NCBI RefSeq assembly: GCF_011064285.1
Contig: NZ_CP049331.1
Span: forward strand, 1,488,001 to 1,552,000
Origin: Vibrio ziniensis
GTDB taxonomy: Bacteria; Pseudomonadota; Gammaproteobacteria; Enterobacterales; Vibrionaceae
Direction of reading: 5' to 3'
DNA: 64,000 bases
In this document: piece after piece, positions 62,874 to 64,000 of the stretch
How the letters are laid out: the number at the start of each line of letters is the position of its first letter
How positions within the stretch are numbered: position 1 is the stretch's first letter
Notes under the pieces: model-generated
The model's database searches: none
What the model saw: the letters and a program-made list of their open reading frames with translations, nothing else
Told to the model about the DNA's origin: nothing
Position numbers and translations under genes: made by a program

Positions 62874-64000
62874 ATGAATAACAATTTGTTTAAGCTGAGT
62901 ATTATTAGCGCAGCAATTTTAACAGCTACGCACGTATCAGCCGCTCTTTATAATGTGGTAGAAGTAGTTCCAAGTACGTCCTTAAGCTACGAAAGTTCTT
63001 TCGGTGAGGCTATCCAACCAGCAGCAACTAATAGCGCTGCTGATAACTGCTTTGTAACTAGCACCATTGAAGGTGATGGTGTTGATTGTAGTTCTTATGT
63101 GTTAGCCGGTGAGACTCGAATTGCAAAGTTAAATGCAGGTGGAGAAGTTGATGGACTGAGCTTTCGAGAAGAAGCTCCGTTTGCAATGGATAGCTCGTTC
63201 TATTATATCCAAGATTATTCCGATTTTGATAATTACTGTGAAGCTCAATTGGGTTATTCAACGTGTGAGCAATGGGCGACAGTTCGGTGGGATATTTGGG
63301 AGTCTGAGATTGATGGTGATACAACACCGAATTCTATAGCTTTCATCGAAGATGAATCTGGTAATGTTAGCTCAGTTGATTCGACAGAATCATTAAATGT
63401 AGTAGTTAACAGTATTTCTGATTCGGGGACTGTTATTGGGATTGACTCCACAGCTGGAGATGTTACTGATTATCGTCGCAATTCTGTAGAAGCTCGTACG
63501 GAAGGCACAGCTCCTAGTGGTTATCTACAGACCCGAGCTTGGAAAACAGATGGCACTTATACAGTCGGTAGTGTGTCTACAAGTTACGAGAACGATTATG
63601 GTACTTTTTATACTTCCAATCCAGCCATTTGGGATAATGACTCTGGAACCGTGGTTGAAATACCATGGCCAAGTGGTACAGCAAGAAAATCTAATCGTTT
63701 AGCGCAAGGTAGCATTCGAGATTTCGTTGTTGATCAAGATACCAATATGATTTATGCGGTTGGATTCAATGCCTATAATTCATCTTACAATTATATGAAC
63801 GCAACGGTGTTCAGTGTATCAGTAGATGACTACCAAACGGATACTGCTTGGACTTCCACCGCAGTCAATAATGCTCAGGTTAAAATCGACGGTGAAACAA
63901 TTCATAGTAACTCAGTTGTAACATCGGTGAATAATAATCTAATTGCTATTGGTAGTGCTAAACGGTTAGGCAGTAAGCCTTATAACGGTGCTGCTGCTAA
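62874..64000 (+). CDS. DUF3466-like secreted protein, 5' part
   Basis: An open frame from ATG 62874 to the right edge (375 codons, no stop). The signal peptide is NNNLFKLSIISAAILTATHVSA. The mature part is acidic and Ser/Thr/Asn/Tyr-rich with repeated WD/kelch-like short units (AWKTDGTYTVGSVSTSYENDYGTFYTSNPAIW; IYAVGFNAYNSS; LIAIGSAKRLG), which I associate with the DUF3466 family that sits between uup and rmf in vibrios. It is exported, perhaps a beta-propeller. It starts 8 bp after uup and probably shares its transcript. The C terminus, and any GlyGly-CTERM-type sorting tail, lie outside the window. Confidence 0.75.
   Translation, partial: MNNNLFKLSIISAAILTATHVSAALYNVVEVVPSTSLSYESSFGEAIQPAATNSAADNCFVTSTIEGDGVDCSSYVLAGETRIAKLNAGGEVDGLSFREEAPFAMDSSFYYIQDYSDFDNYCEAQLGYSTCEQWATVRWDIWESEIDGDTTPNSIAFIEDESGNVSSVDSTESLNVVVNSISDSGTVIGIDSTAGDVTDYRRNSVEARTEGTAPSGYLQTRAWKTDGTYTVGSVSTSYENDYGTFYTSNPAIWDNDSGTVVEIPWPSGTARKSNRLAQGSIRDFVVDQDTNMIYAVGFNAYNSSYNYMNATVFSVSVDDYQTDTAWTSTAVNNAQVKIDGETIHSNSVVTSVNNNLIAIGSAKRLGSKPYNGAAA

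Noticed and set aside
1..64000. Prophage, insertion sequence, integron or genomic island
   Set aside because: No integrase, transposase, terminal repeats or tRNA-linked junction seen; gene order and composition look like core chromosome throughout.

Overview
The window reads as ordinary chromosomal core DNA of a gamma-proteobacterium, almost certainly Vibrionaceae (Vibrio or a close relative). The evidence is a tandem glycine riboswitch ahead of a sodium:alanine/glycine symporter, the arrangements pepN...pyrD-zapC...rlmL...uup and msrC/letAB/rsmF/proQ/prc shared in outline with E. coli, a 180-kDa-type NAD-glutamate dehydrogenase, and many small lineage proteins. I see no rRNA, tRNA, CRISPR array, integrase or insertion sequence. 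Species cannot be fixed from this sequence alone.

Layout. 0-5.3 kb: the end of a general amino-acid ABC transporter locus (aapQ, aapJ), a CysG-type siroheme gene with a decayed second domain, a Cof-type HAD phosphatase, and the queuosine genes queE-queC. 5.2-9.3 kb: a TPR-GGDEF sensor, a GNAT acetyltransferase, a 73-residue protein behind a LexA-like operator, and an unknown 182-residue protein. 9.6-15.2 kb: a three-gene chaperone-like operon (DUF2760-type membrane protein, Hsp70-like, longer Hsp70-like) with a sigma-32-like promoter. 15.5-22.6 kb: a DEDDh exonuclease, a TerB-like protein, azoR, hrpA and a small outer-membrane beta-barrel, followed by the decayed 3' part of an ompW gene. 23-36.4 kb: M32 carboxypeptidase, DMT transporter, 8-oxoguanine-deaminase-type amidohydrolase, LysE-type exporter, AGCS symporter with riboswitch, two small envelope proteins, yajQ, a DAHP synthase most like AroH, a PEP-synthase-like protein lacking catalytic residues, a DUF4442 protein, an unknown membrane protein and cvfB. 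36.6-47.4 kb: rsmF, letB, letA and an ABC exporter on the minus strand, then msrC, proQ and prc on the plus strand. 47.5-64 kb: a secreted unknown, pepN, a DUF2835 protein, NAD-GDH, pyrD, zapC, rlmKL, a small glutaredoxin-like gene, uup and the start of a DUF3466-like secreted protein.

The most interesting points are: the SOS-box-controlled small protein (8.4 kb); the heat-shock-promoter Hsp70 pair with its DUF2760 partner (9.6-15.3 kb); a stand-alone PEP-synthase C-terminal domain that looks like a pseudoenzyme (32.5 kb); a siroheme enzyme carrying the truncated remains of a methyltransferase domain (1.8 kb); an OmpW pseudogene (22.7 kb); a structured RNA candidate with a C(UUCG)G hairpin between cvfB and rsmF (36.5 kb); and a 14-bp hairpin just ahead of the LysE-type exporter (27.15 kb).

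Coordinates and starts were assigned by reading the sequence. Family names come from recognised motifs and remembered homologues, not from searches.
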